64,000 bases of DNA, taken from assembly GCF_028372415.1 (NCBI RefSeq), contig NC_092875.1, forward strand, positions 436,115,377 through 436,179,376, read 5' to 3'. Origin of the DNA: Notamacropus eugenii (Eukaryota > Chordata > Mammalia > Diprotodontia > Macropodidae). The notes beneath the pieces were generated by a model. That model saw only the letters and a program-made list of their open reading frames with translations. It was not told the DNA's origin and made no database searches. How positions within the stretch are numbered: the stretch's first letter is position 1; the number at the start of each line of letters is the position of its first letter. The position numbers and the translations under genes are program-made. Shown here one piece after another: positions 1 through 11,479 of the stretch.

Positions 1-1023
1 AAAAGACCAGAGCTGAAAAGAAAATTTGACTTTCAAACACAAGAATGAAGAGAACCATGAAAAGGTGAACAGCAAAGAGAAGTCATAAGGGACTTACTAA
101 AGTTGAACTGTTTACATTCCTACATGGAAAGACAATATTTGTAACTCTTGAAACATTTCAGTATCTGGGTACTGGGTGGGAGTACACACACACACATGCA
201 CACACACACACATACATAGAGACAGAGTGCACAGAGTGAATTGAAGAGGATGGGATCATATCTTAAAAAAAAAATGAAATCAAGCAGTGAGAGAGAAATA
301 TTGGGAGGAGAAAGGGAGAAATTGAATGGGGCAAATTATCTCTCATAAAAGAGGCAAGCAAAAGACTTATTAGTGGAGGGATAAAGAGGGGAGGCGAGAG
401 AAAAACATGAGCTCTACTCTCATCACATTCCACTAAAGGAAAGAATAAAATGCACACTCATTTTGATAGGAAAACCTATCTCACAATACAGGAGAGTGGG
501 GGACAAGGGCACAAGCAGGGTGGGGGGGAGGATAGAGGGGAGGGCATGGGGAGGAGAATGCAATCCGAGGTCGACACTCATGGGGAGGGAAAGGATCATA
601 AGAGAATAGAAGTAATGGGGGCAGGATAGGATGGAGGGAAATATAGTTAGTCCTATACAACACAACTAGTATGGAAATCATTTGCAAAACTACACAGATT
701 TGGCCTATATTGAATTGCTTGTCTTCCAAGGGGAAGGGGTGGAGAGGGAGGGAGCTAAAGAAGTTGGAACTCAAAGTGTTAGGATCAACTGTAATGTTTT
801 TACCACTAGGAAATAAGAAATACAGGTTAAGGGGTAAAGAAAGCTATCTAGCCCTACAGGACAAAAGAGAAGACAGAGACAAGGGCAGAGAGGGAGGATA
901 GAAGAGAGAGCAGATTGGTCACAGGGGCAATTAGAATGCTTGGGTTTGGGGGGGGGGATAAAAGGGGAGAAAATTTGTGAAAATTTTGTGAAAATAAATG
1001 TTAAAAGTTAAATAAAAAAAAAA
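1..1023 (+). mobile_element. Half-L1-like (HAL1-type) LINE, 3' part
   Basis: The window opens inside the last codons of an L1-type ORF1. The frame reads KRPELKRKFDFQTQE and stops at TGA 46-48. A 970-bp purine-rich non-coding tract follows, with a CA repeat at about 185-222, and ends in an A-run at 1014-1023. No ORF2 follows. The tract resembles the inter-ORF spacer of the L1 at 25.66-26.35 kb, which has the same order: end of ORF1, CA repeat, AG-rich spacer. An L1-type ORF1 followed directly by this spacer and poly(A) is the known layout of half-L1 elements. An internally deleted L1 is the alternative. The 5' part lies outside the window. Confidence 0.6.
184..222. repeat. (CA)n microsatellite
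   Basis: Interrupted CA dinucleotides sit inside the half-L1 3' region, at the same relative position as the CA run at 25857-25872 in the L1 spacer. Confidence 0.85.
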
Positions 1024-1361
1024 TAGATCTAAAATTAAGCATTGTGCATAGAAGCATGGTGCCTTGTTTCAGAAGACACAGCAAATCTGGGGTTAGTATA
1101 TTGATTACTAAACTGCTGGTGTGGATTGCTACAAAGGGTACTGCCATTTTGAAAATGATGGTTCATTGGAGGGGCAAACTGGAAAAGAATATACCAGGTT
1201 TGACTATCAAGTAATGAAACAGAGAGCCACAGGATGGCTACAAAATTTGATAATCATAACTTGCTTTATTATCATACCTCATACATAAAAGGGTCTTATC
1301 ATAGCCAATTGACCTTCCAGTTGTCTAAATACAATTAGAATTCTCAAAGTTCTTCCAATAG

Positions 1362-1605
1362 GCAGCTTGGTGACATGGTAGAAAAGAACACTGAACCTAG
1401 AGTCAGGAAGAATTGAGTTCATATCTGACCCCAATCACTTCTTAGCTGTGTGACCCTGGGCAACTCTTTTAACCTCTGTCTGCCTCACTTTTCTCATCTG
1501 TAAAATGGATATAATGATAGCACCTACCTCCTCATGGTTGTTGTGAAGACAAAATGAGTTAATATTTGTAAAATGCTTGGTTAACTTTAAAGTTATTATA
1601 AGAGT
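1362..1605 (+). mobile_element. CORE-SINE, MIR-like, tail type B
   Basis: The start is a degenerate GGCAGCTTGGTGACATGG. The core TGTGACCCTGGGCAACTC, a CTCATCTGTAAAATGG segment and the type B tail (AATGAGTTAATATTTGTAAAATG) follow in the expected order. Confidence 0.75.
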
Positions 1606-1745
1606 GGTACACTAGAAAGAATGCTGGATTTAGACTATCTGGAATCTTGGGCAAGCCATTCACAATTTCTTTGGGCCTCAGTTTCCTCTTTGGTAAAGTG
1701 GTCTCTAAGGTACTTTCTAATCCTAAAACTACGATTCTACTAAAA
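1606..1745 (+). mobile_element. SINE fragment, tail type C
   Basis: It opens with the box-A-like AGAAAGAATGCTGGATTTAG, passes through GGGCAAGCCATTCAC and CCTCAGTTTCCTC, and ends with a degenerate TCTCTAAGGTACTTTCTAAT tail. It abuts the preceding SINE directly. Confidence 0.65.
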
Positions 1746-1799
1746 CTTTGCAACAAAAGCTGGATAAGAAATAGGTAACTATGAGCAAACTGAAAGGAT

Positions 1800-2210
1800 C
1801 TAAAATATGAATTAATGCAAAAAAAAGGATTCTACAATGGCATTCAATTTTTATAGACTGAGTAAGTAAAAGTACAGAGTTGGCTTAAATGATGTAAGCA
1901 GAACCAAGTAAACTTTCTTTTTCTCCCTGTGCATGTATGTATGTATGTATGTATGTATGTGTATATATATACGTATATGTAAATGACTAGAAACTTGGAA
2001 GGAGACACAAAACAACTGAAGCTAAATGTTGTGAAATTATAATGACCCAGTTTAGCACTAAAGAAGAGATATAAAGAGGTGTCTCCTCCTGCTTCTTTTC
2101 AGAGGTGAGGGACTAGAAGTGTGGAACATTGTATAAGATGTTGGATTTTTTTTTGATGTTAGCTTTGCTGAACTATTTTTTTCTTCCCCTTTTTAATCCT
2201 AAAGTATAAG
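1800..2210 (+). mobile_element. L1 3' end fragment, old subfamily
   Basis: The text GATGTAAGCAGAACCAAGTA matches the codons near the L1 ORF2 end (SEVSRTRR region). It leads into a 3' UTR type with CTTTTCAGAGGTGAGGGACT and GCTGAACTATTTTTTTC, shared in part with 62.64 kb. A TATG microsatellite interrupts it. The 5' boundary is uncertain. Confidence 0.45.
1933..1980. repeat. (TATG)n microsatellite with TA tail
   Basis: About seven TATG units lead into alternating TA and a CGTATATG end. Confidence 0.9.
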
Positions 2211-3320
2211 GGCTAGATCTTAAGTATAAAGGGGGTGGATGAGAGTTTCAGTAGGAAATGTATGTAACATACCAACAAAAGACATTGTTGAATTTTTTTT
2301 TTAAGAAGTACATGACTGTAACACATGAGTGGTTTACAAGCCAGTCATTCTTAAAACGAGTTGACTTTGGGAATGGTGTTTCTGTATGTATATGTGCACG
2401 TGTGCAAGCCCCCCTGCCCCAGCCCTTCACTCACAGATATCCTTGCAATAGAAGTGCCAGCCTCTGTTAATGAATGTTATCACTGTCTCGGGTAGTTGTA
2501 TTAGGCATGTGAGGAGCCCCTTCAGCCACTTAAACATGGATAACCTTGTGAAGGGCCCAAGCATAGAAAGGGTAGCTTAAAATAAAAATAAAAGGAGGGA
2601 GGTTTGTTTTTTTTTTTTTAAGAGATGGAACATCTGTGATAAACTCATTTTCTCTGTGAGCACCAATGGTGAGGCATGTCTGGGTCGGCTGAACAGCATT
2701 TCTATAGCAGTTGAAAATTCATTTCATTTCATTATCTGAACTGTTCAAGCACCCCAGTTTGGATCAGAAAAAAGCTCCTTAAACCTGCAGGAATCTCATT
2801 TACCCCTGCTGAGGCTCCAGCTTCCTTCCTTATATGAAGGTAGAGATGCCTTGCTTACAAATTCTGGCAGATATATACAAGATTTGTATTGAAAGGGAAG
2901 GAATGTTTCCTGGGATCTGCCATCTATAGCAGCCTTATTATTACCTTTTTCTTTTTTATTTAGGTCTGTTTCAAGGCTACTTTACCAATCTTTCATCCGT
3001 TAAAAACACAGTTCTCACTACATTAGGAGATAGGGAATGGACTTAAAGGTGATGCAGAGTAAAACAAAGAAAAGAGAGTCAACTCTCCCAACAGCCAGTA
3101 ATGAGACAATGTGGAATTTCTTTTTCAAGGAAAAGGAGATTTTTAGAAACTTTTGTAGCAAGCAAAAGAATAGTTAAAAATTCCAAGTTTTATTGGGGAA
3201 GATGGAGATGCTAGACACCATAAACTTGTACACTTAAAATGGAGAATATTGGGCTTTTAGCAGTAGAAGGAAAAATACTTGAAAGTCAGGACGCTCACTA
3301 GCAGACTGCTCCATGGCAAC
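2211..3320. other. Unique DNA, no gene seen
   Basis: No repeat family or coding frame is recognised. The part at about 2640-2930 is non-repetitive with no obvious decay pattern (see findings). A short poly-T run lies near 2609. Confidence 0.5.
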
Positions 3321-3324
3321 ATTG

Positions 3325-3545
3325 TTGCTTTTTTGTTTGTTTGTTGTCGCTGTTGTTGGGTAATGTCCAACTCTTCCTGTCCCCATGGTCCATGGGGTTT
3401 TCTTGACAAAGATCATGGAGTGGTTTGTCATTTCCTTCTCTGGTTTTATTCAGGCAGAGGTTAAAAGCCTTGTTCAGGGTCACATAGTTATAAGTATCTG
3501 AGGTCAGATTTGAACTTCAGTCTTTCTGACCCTGCTAACTGCTCT
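3325..3545 (-). mobile_element. SINE, tail type A
   Basis: Read on the minus strand, the core GTGACCCTGAACAAGGCTTT is followed by the tail module (seen on plus as GGGGTTTTCTTGACAAAGAT). The oligo-GTT end at about 3335-3358 is the complement of the AAC-rich terminus typical of this SINE. Confidence 0.75.
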
Positions 3546-3860
3546 TGTGACACATAGGTAGCATCCCCTAATGTTTTTATCTCACTCAAGGATCTCCAGA
3601 ACCTAGTGCACTGGAGCTTTCTGACCTTCTCTACTATCCCCCTTACCTTACATCTCATTCTAGATACACTAGGCCACTCTATGTCCCCTACACATGCCCT
3701 GTGCATTCTTGAACCTTTATTTATCCATCCTTGCCCCTCCTTCATTTTCCAGGATTCTTCTAGTAAATAATAACTTTTCCTCTTCAAACCTGCCTCATAA
3801 GGCACTTAGTTCTCCTCTCTCTGTTGCTTAGCTTATATTATTGTGTATTTTAATTATTCA

Positions 3861-4116
3861 TTGGTGTGTGCTGGAGCCAGATCAGACTGGCACAGGAGAG
3901 TTGGTTGTTAAGTTTTCAATATGAACATTGACATTACAGAAACAGGCAGATGCCACAAATCAGAACTTCATTTATTATTTTGGTGATTATTTAGACTTAA
4001 GAAAGTGACAGAGAAAGTATTAAACTTTATGTAAACATAAATTAAACAAAGTATGTCAAGAATACTTTTTTTTTCAGAGAGCCAGTTGTTAAAATATTTA
4101 CCAGAATATCCCTGCT
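3861..4116 (+). mobile_element. Non-autonomous TIR DNA transposon, copy 1
   Basis: It begins GGTGTGTGCTGGAGCCAG and ends near CCAGAATATCCCTGCT, an imperfect inverted pair. The interior motif ATTATTTAGACTTAAGAAAGTG recurs at 33.08 kb (plus) and 48.0 kb (minus), so this is a dispersed family with at least three copies here. No coding capacity. The superfamily is not recognised. Confidence 0.5.
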
Positions 4117-4254
4117 ATAAGATTTTCAGTAAGAAGAAGGCAGGGGACATTCATTCCTTCTCTAAGCTTTCTGTCTTCCCTAAAACTTTGGTCACAAAAT
4201 AAAGAGTTAATAAGTATTAGTCAAATGAAATTGACTTGTGCTATTCAAGACAAT

Positions 4255-4425
4255 TCAGCGTAGTAGAGAGAACCTTGGAGTGTTGCGTCTGCAGTCAGAA
4301 GTGTTAGGTTCAAATTTTGCTTCTGTTTTTTCTGGAACTCCCGTAGATTCTTCACCTTTAAAATGAAGAGGTTGGACTTGATTCCCTCTATGATTTCTTC
4401 TAGCTCTAAGTCTATGATCCTACTA
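4255..4425 (+). mobile_element. SINE, tail type C
   Basis: It starts AGCGTAGTAGAGAGAACCTT and ends AAATGAAGAGGTTGGACTTG, then ...AGCTCTAAGTCTATGATCCT, the diagnostic type C end. Confidence 0.75.
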
Positions 4426-4429
4426 AAGA

Positions 4430-5744
4430 CGGCAAATTCAGAAAGGGGAGGGGAAGCCAAGTTTGCTTCATTCCTCACAAAAGGCTGGCTTCCCCTTTGA
4501 TCTCCTGAATCCTGTTTTCACACAAGACTTCCTGCTGGGGATTGCCTAATAACTTGCTTTGATCCACTCTGGCCTGATAATGACAAATGCATTTTAGCCT
4601 GGGTATTTTCAAGTGCCTGAGAGCAGTTTTGCCCCACTCTTCACCCTAACCCCATGCATTCTTTTGCATACCTTGAGACTATGTACAGAGTAGTTCCTAA
4701 ATGAATATATTTTGAATGAATTAAATAATCTTGGTCACTATATGTCTGTGATCTGAAAAAAAATTCTGACCACCAACATTTTAGAGTGCTCCTATGAAGG
4801 AGACATCTAAGGTTGTGTGGCCCAATGATTAGATCCTGGAGTTACTGACTTGGTTCTTACAGCTGTCTAAATCATTGGATGGAATGTCTCAATGGCCCTA
4901 GTTGATTGAGTAACAGTGGATTGTAAAACAGGATCAGTTTCAACTGAAATTCAAAATTATTTATTTGCTTATGTTTAGACTTGCATTTTCATCAGCATTG
5001 GGAACCTCCACTGTTTAAACTCCCTCCACTTGTGCAAATTAGGAATTCATCTTTAACACATAGTCTTGCAGAATTGCCTCAGGCATTGAGAGATTATCTT
5101 ACCTATTCAGTTATGATGTCAGAGGTTGAACTTGACCGCCCTTCCCAACTTCCTGGCTCTTTTTCCATCCACCCTGCTTACATTTTTGACCTCCAGTTGA
5201 TTTGTTCTGTGTTCTTGAGAAAATCAACACGACTACATTAACATTTTTAAGGCGTTCTTCATAGAAAGGACATTTTAAACTGGAGGAAATAAGGTAATTG
5301 CGTGTGCTCTATAAAATGTGCATTTGTTTACAATAGGCCATAGAAAAATGCAAATGTAAAAATACAAATTGCTTTTAGACACAATCACAGTTTAATGCTT
5401 ATAGTACTTACAGCTGCTTAAAATGTACATTTTAGTTTATATGTCCCGAAAAAATGTGTTTCTCAAAGTGTATTTCTAATATAGATGCTAGAGATATGGT
5501 TTCAAAATTTTCATTATTAGGCAAATAGATTTTAGTCAGTACCTTGATTTGAGTTATACAATTTAAAAAAAAATCTACCTCATTTTAATGATCATTACAG
5601 AGTAATTCACAGATACTTAATTTTTCAGTTGAAACCAAGATAATAAAATAAGCTAACCAAGTGCTAAGTGTGTCACCTCACAAGATAAACATCTTTGTTT
5701 CATATATTTAAACAACTGTTCTTGCTTGATTTAAGCAATAAAGT
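4430..5744. other. Unique AT-rich DNA, no gene seen
   Basis: No repeat family is recognised. The 86-codon frame at 4981-5241 has no recognisable domain and looks like chance. The stretch 5230-5560 contains an octamer-like ATGCAAAT and CpG-containing segments without decay signatures; it is listed as a weak candidate for conserved non-coding DNA. Confidence 0.45.
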
Positions 5745-6122
<378 letters not shown>

Positions 6123-7080
6123 GAAACAACGGTATTTAATAGCAAAATAAACAACTGTATCCATTCATATCCATGGTAATTCAAATGTTCTTTTAGCCAA
6201 GACATTTCTTCCATTCTCTTATTACTGATTTTGTATTGGATTTCTATGCCAGCAAAATGTTATTGTTTTGGCAATTCTTATATTTTTCAAAAATTCTTTT
6301 CTTTTCACTCTTAGATGTCCTTCCCAGACATTAATCTGACATGTCAAGAAAACAAACTATTCCCTTCCCTACCCCAAAACTCTGGAAGGGCAATTTTTAC
6401 CTAAATTGCTATTCCTGCAAACTTTTCTAAAACATATTTCCAGGTTAATAAATTATTATTATTATCACCTTCTGCCTATGCAGTAATACCACCAAAATAC
6501 TCTGAACATTTGTAGCCCACTTCCCCCAAAAAGAAAGTGAGGCTTATTTTGAGTCCAATAGAAAAGACACCAGCGTCTATGCAGAGTTAATTTCAACGTT
6601 GCATCCCTCACTGCTTTTGATGTATCCAACCATATGTGTAACAGAGCAGAGCTTCAATGCACTGTTCCCAAATCTTTCTCCCAAGTGAATTGTAATGATG
6701 ATAGAACCATGGAGCAACATCAGTGAGAAAATTGTACAATTTAGAGGGTTGGTGCTGAGTAAAAATGATGTTTTTAGACACTTTCTCAGAATTTATTCAA
6801 CGAGCTTCCAAATAGAAACTTGATCAAATTATTTTTAACGTGGACATTAGCCAGGAACTGGTTTATTCCATCAGATTCATTAGAACCTCCCATTATGGGA
6901 GGAACCACAATTCAGGGAGGTCCTTGCCACATCTACATGGTGCAAAGTGAAAAAGAAAGCTGAAATTATGTGGACTTCAGGTTTGATAGGATAGCCAGAC
7001 TTCACAATCCAGATTCACAACTCATATGAATCACTTCAGCTATGCCAAGCTCTAGTTTTTTACTGTCACTAAGAGTAACC
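6123..7080. other. Unique DNA, no gene seen
   Basis: No mobile element or coding frame is recognised. The part 6560-6900 contains several CpGs in AT-rich context (AACGTTGCATCC, TTCAACGAGC, TTTTAACGTGG) and is considered with the conserved non-coding candidates. Confidence 0.45.
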
Positions 7081-7081
7081 T

Positions 7082-7318
7082 TTAGCTAGGCGGCACAGTG
7101 AGTAATGGGGCTGGGAACCGCATCCTCCTGAGTTCACATCTGACCTCAGACACTTACTGTCTGTGTAACCCTGGGCAAGTCACTTTGTCCTGTTTGCCTC
7201 AGTTGGCTCAACTGTAAAATGAGCTGAAGAAGGAAATGGCACTCATGTCTTTGCCAAGAAAACTCTGAAATGAGGTCCCAAAGAGTTGGACCTGACTGAG
7301 CAACAACAAACTGGCCTT
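7082..7318 (+). mobile_element. SINE, tail type A, near full length
   Basis: It opens TAGGCGGCACAGTGAGTAAT and has the core CCCTGGGCAAGTCACTTTG. The tail reads TCTTTGCCAAGAAAACTC...AGTTGGACCTGACTGAG and ends in CAACAACAAA. Confidence 0.85.
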
Positions 7319-7329
7319 TTCTGTGCCTA

Positions 7330-7700
7330 GATAAAGAGAAGATTTAGCAAGCTGCAAGGTGTATGTTGAAAGTCTATTGCACTGAGAGTATCATGCTAGC
7401 CGTTCGATATTTCATTGATTTGATCTATCTTGATAATTTGCTGATCATTTTAATTTGGAGCCTGTATTCATCTGGTTTGGCTGTCCACGCAGCCTGACAG
7501 CTTTTAACAACAGATCCCTACTTTCCTCTGTTTCATGGATACAGATGACTCTTGTTTCATGCTATATTGTGTCAAATATAGAGTCTAAAAAGAAATATTA
7601 CTTCATGTTTGTATAATGCTTTAAGGTTTATAGGAATGATGTTCTCACAACATTGTGAAGTGTGTAGAATGAATATGATTATAACCTTACATTGGAAAAA
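7330..7700. other. Unique DNA, candidate conserved non-coding sequence
   Basis: Repeat-free AT-rich sequence with ATTTCATTGATTTGATC, GATAATTTGCTGATC and TTTAATTTGG segments that resemble homeodomain/TALE-type sites, plus a rare CpG (GCCGTTCGAT). No gene signal. The assignment is inference only. Confidence 0.3.
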
Positions 7701-8159
7701 AACATGGAGATGGAAACAAATTCCCATGACTCCATTGGCCACTGAGGTCACAAACTAGGGTGTGCCTGGTTTAGTTTGCAAATAAATCAGAGTAGGAGAG
7801 TGAGGAAGCCACAACCTGGGGTTGAAATATTAGGCTGCCTCCAGTGTGAGACTCTGAAGACATTTGCAGAGTTATACATTTAACATGGGATTTGTGGACC
7901 TCTGCCCAAAAACCCTGAACAAAGTGACTGCTGCTAAAGTATCCACCAACCACACCGCTGGGGTGGAAAGAGAAAGAATGACTGTGAAAAGTGAGCAGTG
8001 AGACAAGCAGACCAGGTTGGGTGTGATGCCCTTTAATGCCCCTGAAAAACAGTTTTCTTCATCCATGACTGAGCCAGGGAGAAGGCAAACACTCTTCTGA
8101 AATATGTGCTTTACTCCTCTATGAGCAGAACAAATTAACACAGGAAGATCCAGTTCTTG

Positions 8160-8310
8160 AGAACAGCCATATTACAGATAATGAAACTAAGGTCCTAGAC
8201 ATTAAGTAACTTCCCCCAGATCACACAGCTAGTGAGTGACAGAACGGAGATTTGAATTCAAGTCTGAAGGTTCCAACTTTAATGCTCTTTCCACACTACA
8301 CTTCACAGCT
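8160..8310 (-). mobile_element. SINE fragment, probably type C
   Basis: The minus-strand CORE-SINE body appears on plus as TTACAGATAATGAAACTAAG, then CAGATCACACAGCTAGTGAG and TTTGAATTCAAGTCTGA. The diagnostic tail is missing. Confidence 0.6.
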
Positions 8311-8315
8311 TACAT

Positions 8316-8567
8316 TTTTTTGTTATTCAGTCATTTTGGTTGTGCCTGACTCTTTGTAAACCAATTTGGTGTTTTCTTGGCAACGATACTGGGGTGGTCT
8401 GCCATTTCCTTCTCTAGCTCATTTTACAGATGAGGAAACTGAGGCAAACAAGAGTTAAGTGACTTGCCCAGGGTCACACACCTAGTATCTGAAACCAGAT
8501 TTGAATTCAGGTGTTCCTGACCCCAGGCCCAGTGCTGTATCCACTGCACCACCCAGTTATCCCTATT
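8316..8567 (-). mobile_element. SINE, tail type A, full length
   Basis: On plus it reads as the reverse complement: GTTATTCAGTCATTTTGG, GTTTTCTTGGCAACGATACT, CCCAGGGTCACACACCTAGT and the head ATCCACTGCACCACCCAG. Confidence 0.85.
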
Positions 8568-8574
8568 CATGCAA

Positions 8575-8712
8575 CACTTTATGGTTAAGATGCATGCGTA
8601 TTATCTGATTTGATCCTTTGTGAGGTAGGTAATTCAAATATTATCATATTTGATATGATATGAACATGAGTTCAGAGATGCAATGTTGCAGAATCTCACA
8701 GCCAGCAAACGG
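8575..8712 (-). mobile_element. SINE fragment, type B (MIR-like)
   Basis: The reverse-strand tail appears on plus as ATTATCTGATTTGATCCTTT and GTGAGGTAGGTAATTCAAAT, followed by part of the core. Confidence 0.55.
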
Positions 8713-8761
8713 TGAAGGTGGGTTGCTCTTGTTTCTATTGTGTCCAGCTCTTTACAGGATC

Positions 8762-8945
8762 ACACATTCAGAACTGGAAGGGACCTTGGAGGTTATCTAG
8801 TCTAATTCCATCCTTTTATAGATGAGGAAAATGAGGGCTAGGGTGGAGTAAGCAATTTACCCTAGATTGCAGAAAGTATCAGAGGCAGAATTTGGAGCCA
8901 GTTCCTCTGCCTCCCAAGCCTAGTGTTCATTCCACTCTGCAATTC
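8762..8945 (-). mobile_element. SINE, tail type C
   Basis: On plus it starts with ACTGGAAGGGACCTTGGAGG and continues through GATGAGGAAAATGAGG to the degenerate head CTAGTGTTCATTCCACTCTG. Confidence 0.75.
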
Positions 8946-8984
8946 CTCTACACCTTGCTACAGTTCCAGTATAGTCTACCAAGA

Positions 8985-9340
8985 AAAGTCAATGAATAGT
9001 TAAGTGTCTACTATATGCCAAGCATTGTGCTAAGATCTTGGGATACAAGAAGATTAAAAAAAACAGTCCCTGTTTTCAAGGAGCTCACAATCTAACAAAG
9101 AAGGCAACATATAAACAACTCTGTACATCTTACATACAAGCATTCTATATGTATACAGACAGAGAGACATACTTACAAGCATGGAAGACAAGTTGTGAAA
9201 AAGCATGGAGGAGGGAGAAGGGAAAATCACATTCAAAGAATAACAGGGAGGCCAATGTCACCGAATTATAGATCCCCGAGAAGGGAGGAAGATGATAAGA
9301 AATCTGCAAAGGAAGGCAAGGGCCAGGATTGGACCAAACT
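8985..9340 (-). mobile_element. L2 LINE 3' end fragment
   Basis: The plus strand reads AAGTGTCTACTATATGCCAA, then GGATACAAGAAG and CAAGGAGCTCACAATCTAAC. This is the reverse complement of the L2 3' terminus (ATTGTGAGCTCCTTG ... GGCACATAGTAGGCGCTTAATAAATG). Weaker similarity continues to about 9340. A second scrap of the same end lies at about 9395-9435. Confidence 0.6.
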
Positions 9341-9469
9341 GAGGATTATCTATTTGATTCTGGTGATACTAGGGAGATGAGTCAAGTCAATGACTATTTT
9401 TAAGAATGTACCATGTACCAAGCATTGTGCTAAGTTCCTAAAACTACCCTAAGACTTTTGGAACACGCT

Positions 9470-9810
9470 GGTCCCAAAAGTCTTGTCCTTTGAATATGGA
9501 CCCCATGGACTTCTTGTTTATCCTTCTGCTGAACAGAAATCTGTTCTTTTCCTACAACTTCTACCCATTGGTTTTAGTATGCTTTCTTTCAGAGTTGCAC
9601 AGAGCAATTCTAATGCCTTTTCCATGTGATAGCCCTTTAAATACCTGCAGATAGTGGTAAGATTATGAGTCTTGTTCAACTGATTCTTCTACAACACAGT
9701 TTCAAGTCTCCTCACCATCTTAATCTTCTTCCTCTGATTGTCTAACACCGTATCAATTAATCTGAGAACTGGTTTGAATTCTGTAAGAAATAACTTGTTT
9801 GGCTTCAAAC
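9470..9810 (-). mobile_element. CR1/L3 LINE relic
   Basis: The plus strand has the layout of a reverse-strand CR1 3' region: CCTTTAAATACCTGCAGATAG, then AGTTTCAAGTCTCCTCACCA and a trailing TCTGAGAACTGG. The same order is known from vertebrate CR1/L3 elements. It is highly diverged. Confidence 0.4.
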
Positions 9811-10044
9811 TTCTTTTATCCAAAACTGGCTTTTGTGCATAGATGCAGTATCTACATAATTAAAGTAGTTTAAGTATGTAATTTAAAAATCATTCTCTTA
9901 TGGCATCAGATGTCTCAGCTGAAACAATAAGATTAGAATATGATTTATTTCCCCACCCCCAAACATATTATAAATGTTATTTATAATTGGCAATTAACTC
10001 AGTTGTTATACGTCTGGGCCCAGAGTGGCACAGGACTATCCTTG

Positions 10045-10245
10045 TTTTCAGCTAGAATTGTAGAATTTTTAGGGCTGGAAGGATCCTTAGAGATCATCTC
10101 ATCCAGATTCTTTTTTTACAAGAAAGGAAACAGAGGACTAGATAGTTTAAGAGGCTTTCCTAATGTCACATAGTTAATGGCATAACTGACACTAGAACAA
10201 GTCTGTTCACTCCTAGTTCGAGCCTCATTCTCTTTCTACCATAAC
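10045..10245 (-). mobile_element. SINE, tail type C
   Basis: On plus it begins TTGTAGAATTTTTAGGGCTG, followed by GGATCCTTAGAGATCATCTC, and ends in the degenerate head TTCTCTTTCTACCATAACAC. Confidence 0.75.
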
Positions 10246-11090
10246 ACATTGTTTCTTGAGGAGGCCTTTACCAATATCATTCATTTTTTCCTAATCCAGT
10301 TTAGGAGAAACAAACTACCAAAGATAATTTAAAACATCTCTTCATATGTTTCTTTAATTTTTGAAAATTACCCCCCAGAAAATTACAGATGGCAAGAGAA
10401 CCCTTTGCATCCAAAATGAGGAGGGACCAAAAAAAGAAAAATAGAATTAAGTCAGTATTATAAGTGATTATGATTACATTTATTTTATCTTTTAAATTTA
10501 CCAAGTTATTTTATAGGCAAGCAGAGGCAGGACCCAGGAAGCAAGAAGGGGGGGGGGGGGGGGGGGGAAAGGAGAAGAAAAAGAAGAGGCAGGAAAAGGT
10601 GAGCTGGAAATATTGAAATTTCACTCCAAAGGACTTGTACATTCATAGAGGCTGAGCTGACATCTTGCTGGTAAAAACTGGTCTTAGCTAACTGATACAA
10701 CTTAGCAGATAGGTTAAGAAAGGATGAAAGAAGTTGCCCGGCAGTGTTAAAGGTAAAAGTGGTATTCCCAGGGTCCTTGGCATTTTGGAGCTCAGAATAG
10801 AACAGGCAGAGCTAACAAGCAATTTTCAAGGGACAATGAAAAAACATTATAGTTTTTCTTGATGCCCAGGAGGTTTGATCGACAAGGGAATTAAATTATT
10901 TCAGTGATTTGCAAGTTAGGTGCTATGTTTGTCTTCCTGCCTGAGGCAGTTACCAGTTGTGTGCTATAAATACTATCTCATCTCTCTGCTTAAGAAAAGG
11001 GTAAAAGGGCTTGAAAGATATTTTCCATAGTCATTAGAGAAGCTAAAACTTTCCTTTTATTCTCTTGTATACATTTGCAAAAAGATGTTT
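10246..11090. other. Unique DNA with a G homopolymer, no gene seen
   Basis: No repeat family apart from the G-run at 10548-10567. Short open frames on the minus strand are proline/leucine low-complexity products of that run. Confidence 0.5.
10548..10567. repeat. G homopolymer (20 bases)
   Basis: Twenty consecutive G in an AG-rich setting. Its length is likely unreliable in the assembly. Confidence 0.9.
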
Positions 11091-11114
11091 CAAAAAACTT
11101 TTCTTTTTCTTCTT

Positions 11115-11275
11115 TTCCCCTTCCTTCCTTCCTTCCTTCCTTCCTTCCTTCCTTCCTTCCTTCCTTCCTTCCTTCCTTCCTTCCTTCCCTCTTTCCTTCC
11201 TTCCTTCCTGACTCTCCTTCTTCTTCTCCTTCTTCTTCTCTTCCTCCTCCTCCTCTTTTTTTCCTTCTTGTTTCT
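11115..11275. repeat. (TTCC)n microsatellite with TTC/TCC flank
   Basis: About 20 TTCC units (11115-11188), one interruption, a few more units, then TTC and TCC triplets. The S/F/L-rich open frames over it are artefacts. It lies beside the 3' end of the reverse-strand L1, so it may have grown from that element's A-rich tail. Confidence 0.9.
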
Positions 11276-11279
11276 CTTC

Positions 11280-11445
11280 AGAAAAAGAGTTATCTGTCCT
11301 TATGGTGTATAAATTGTTTTCCTGCTTTTTCTCACTTCATTCTGAATATGTTCATACAATTCTCCCCAGATTTCTCTGAAACTATTTCATCATTTCTTAT
11401 GGTTCAATAGTTTCTAGTTATTTTTCACTACAAAGGGATCTGCTA

Positions 11446-11479
<34 letters not shown>

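Noticed and set aside
11075-11410. 111-codon plus-strand frame rich in S, F, P and L
   Set aside because: It is the translation of the TTCC repeat and adjoining reverse-strand L1.
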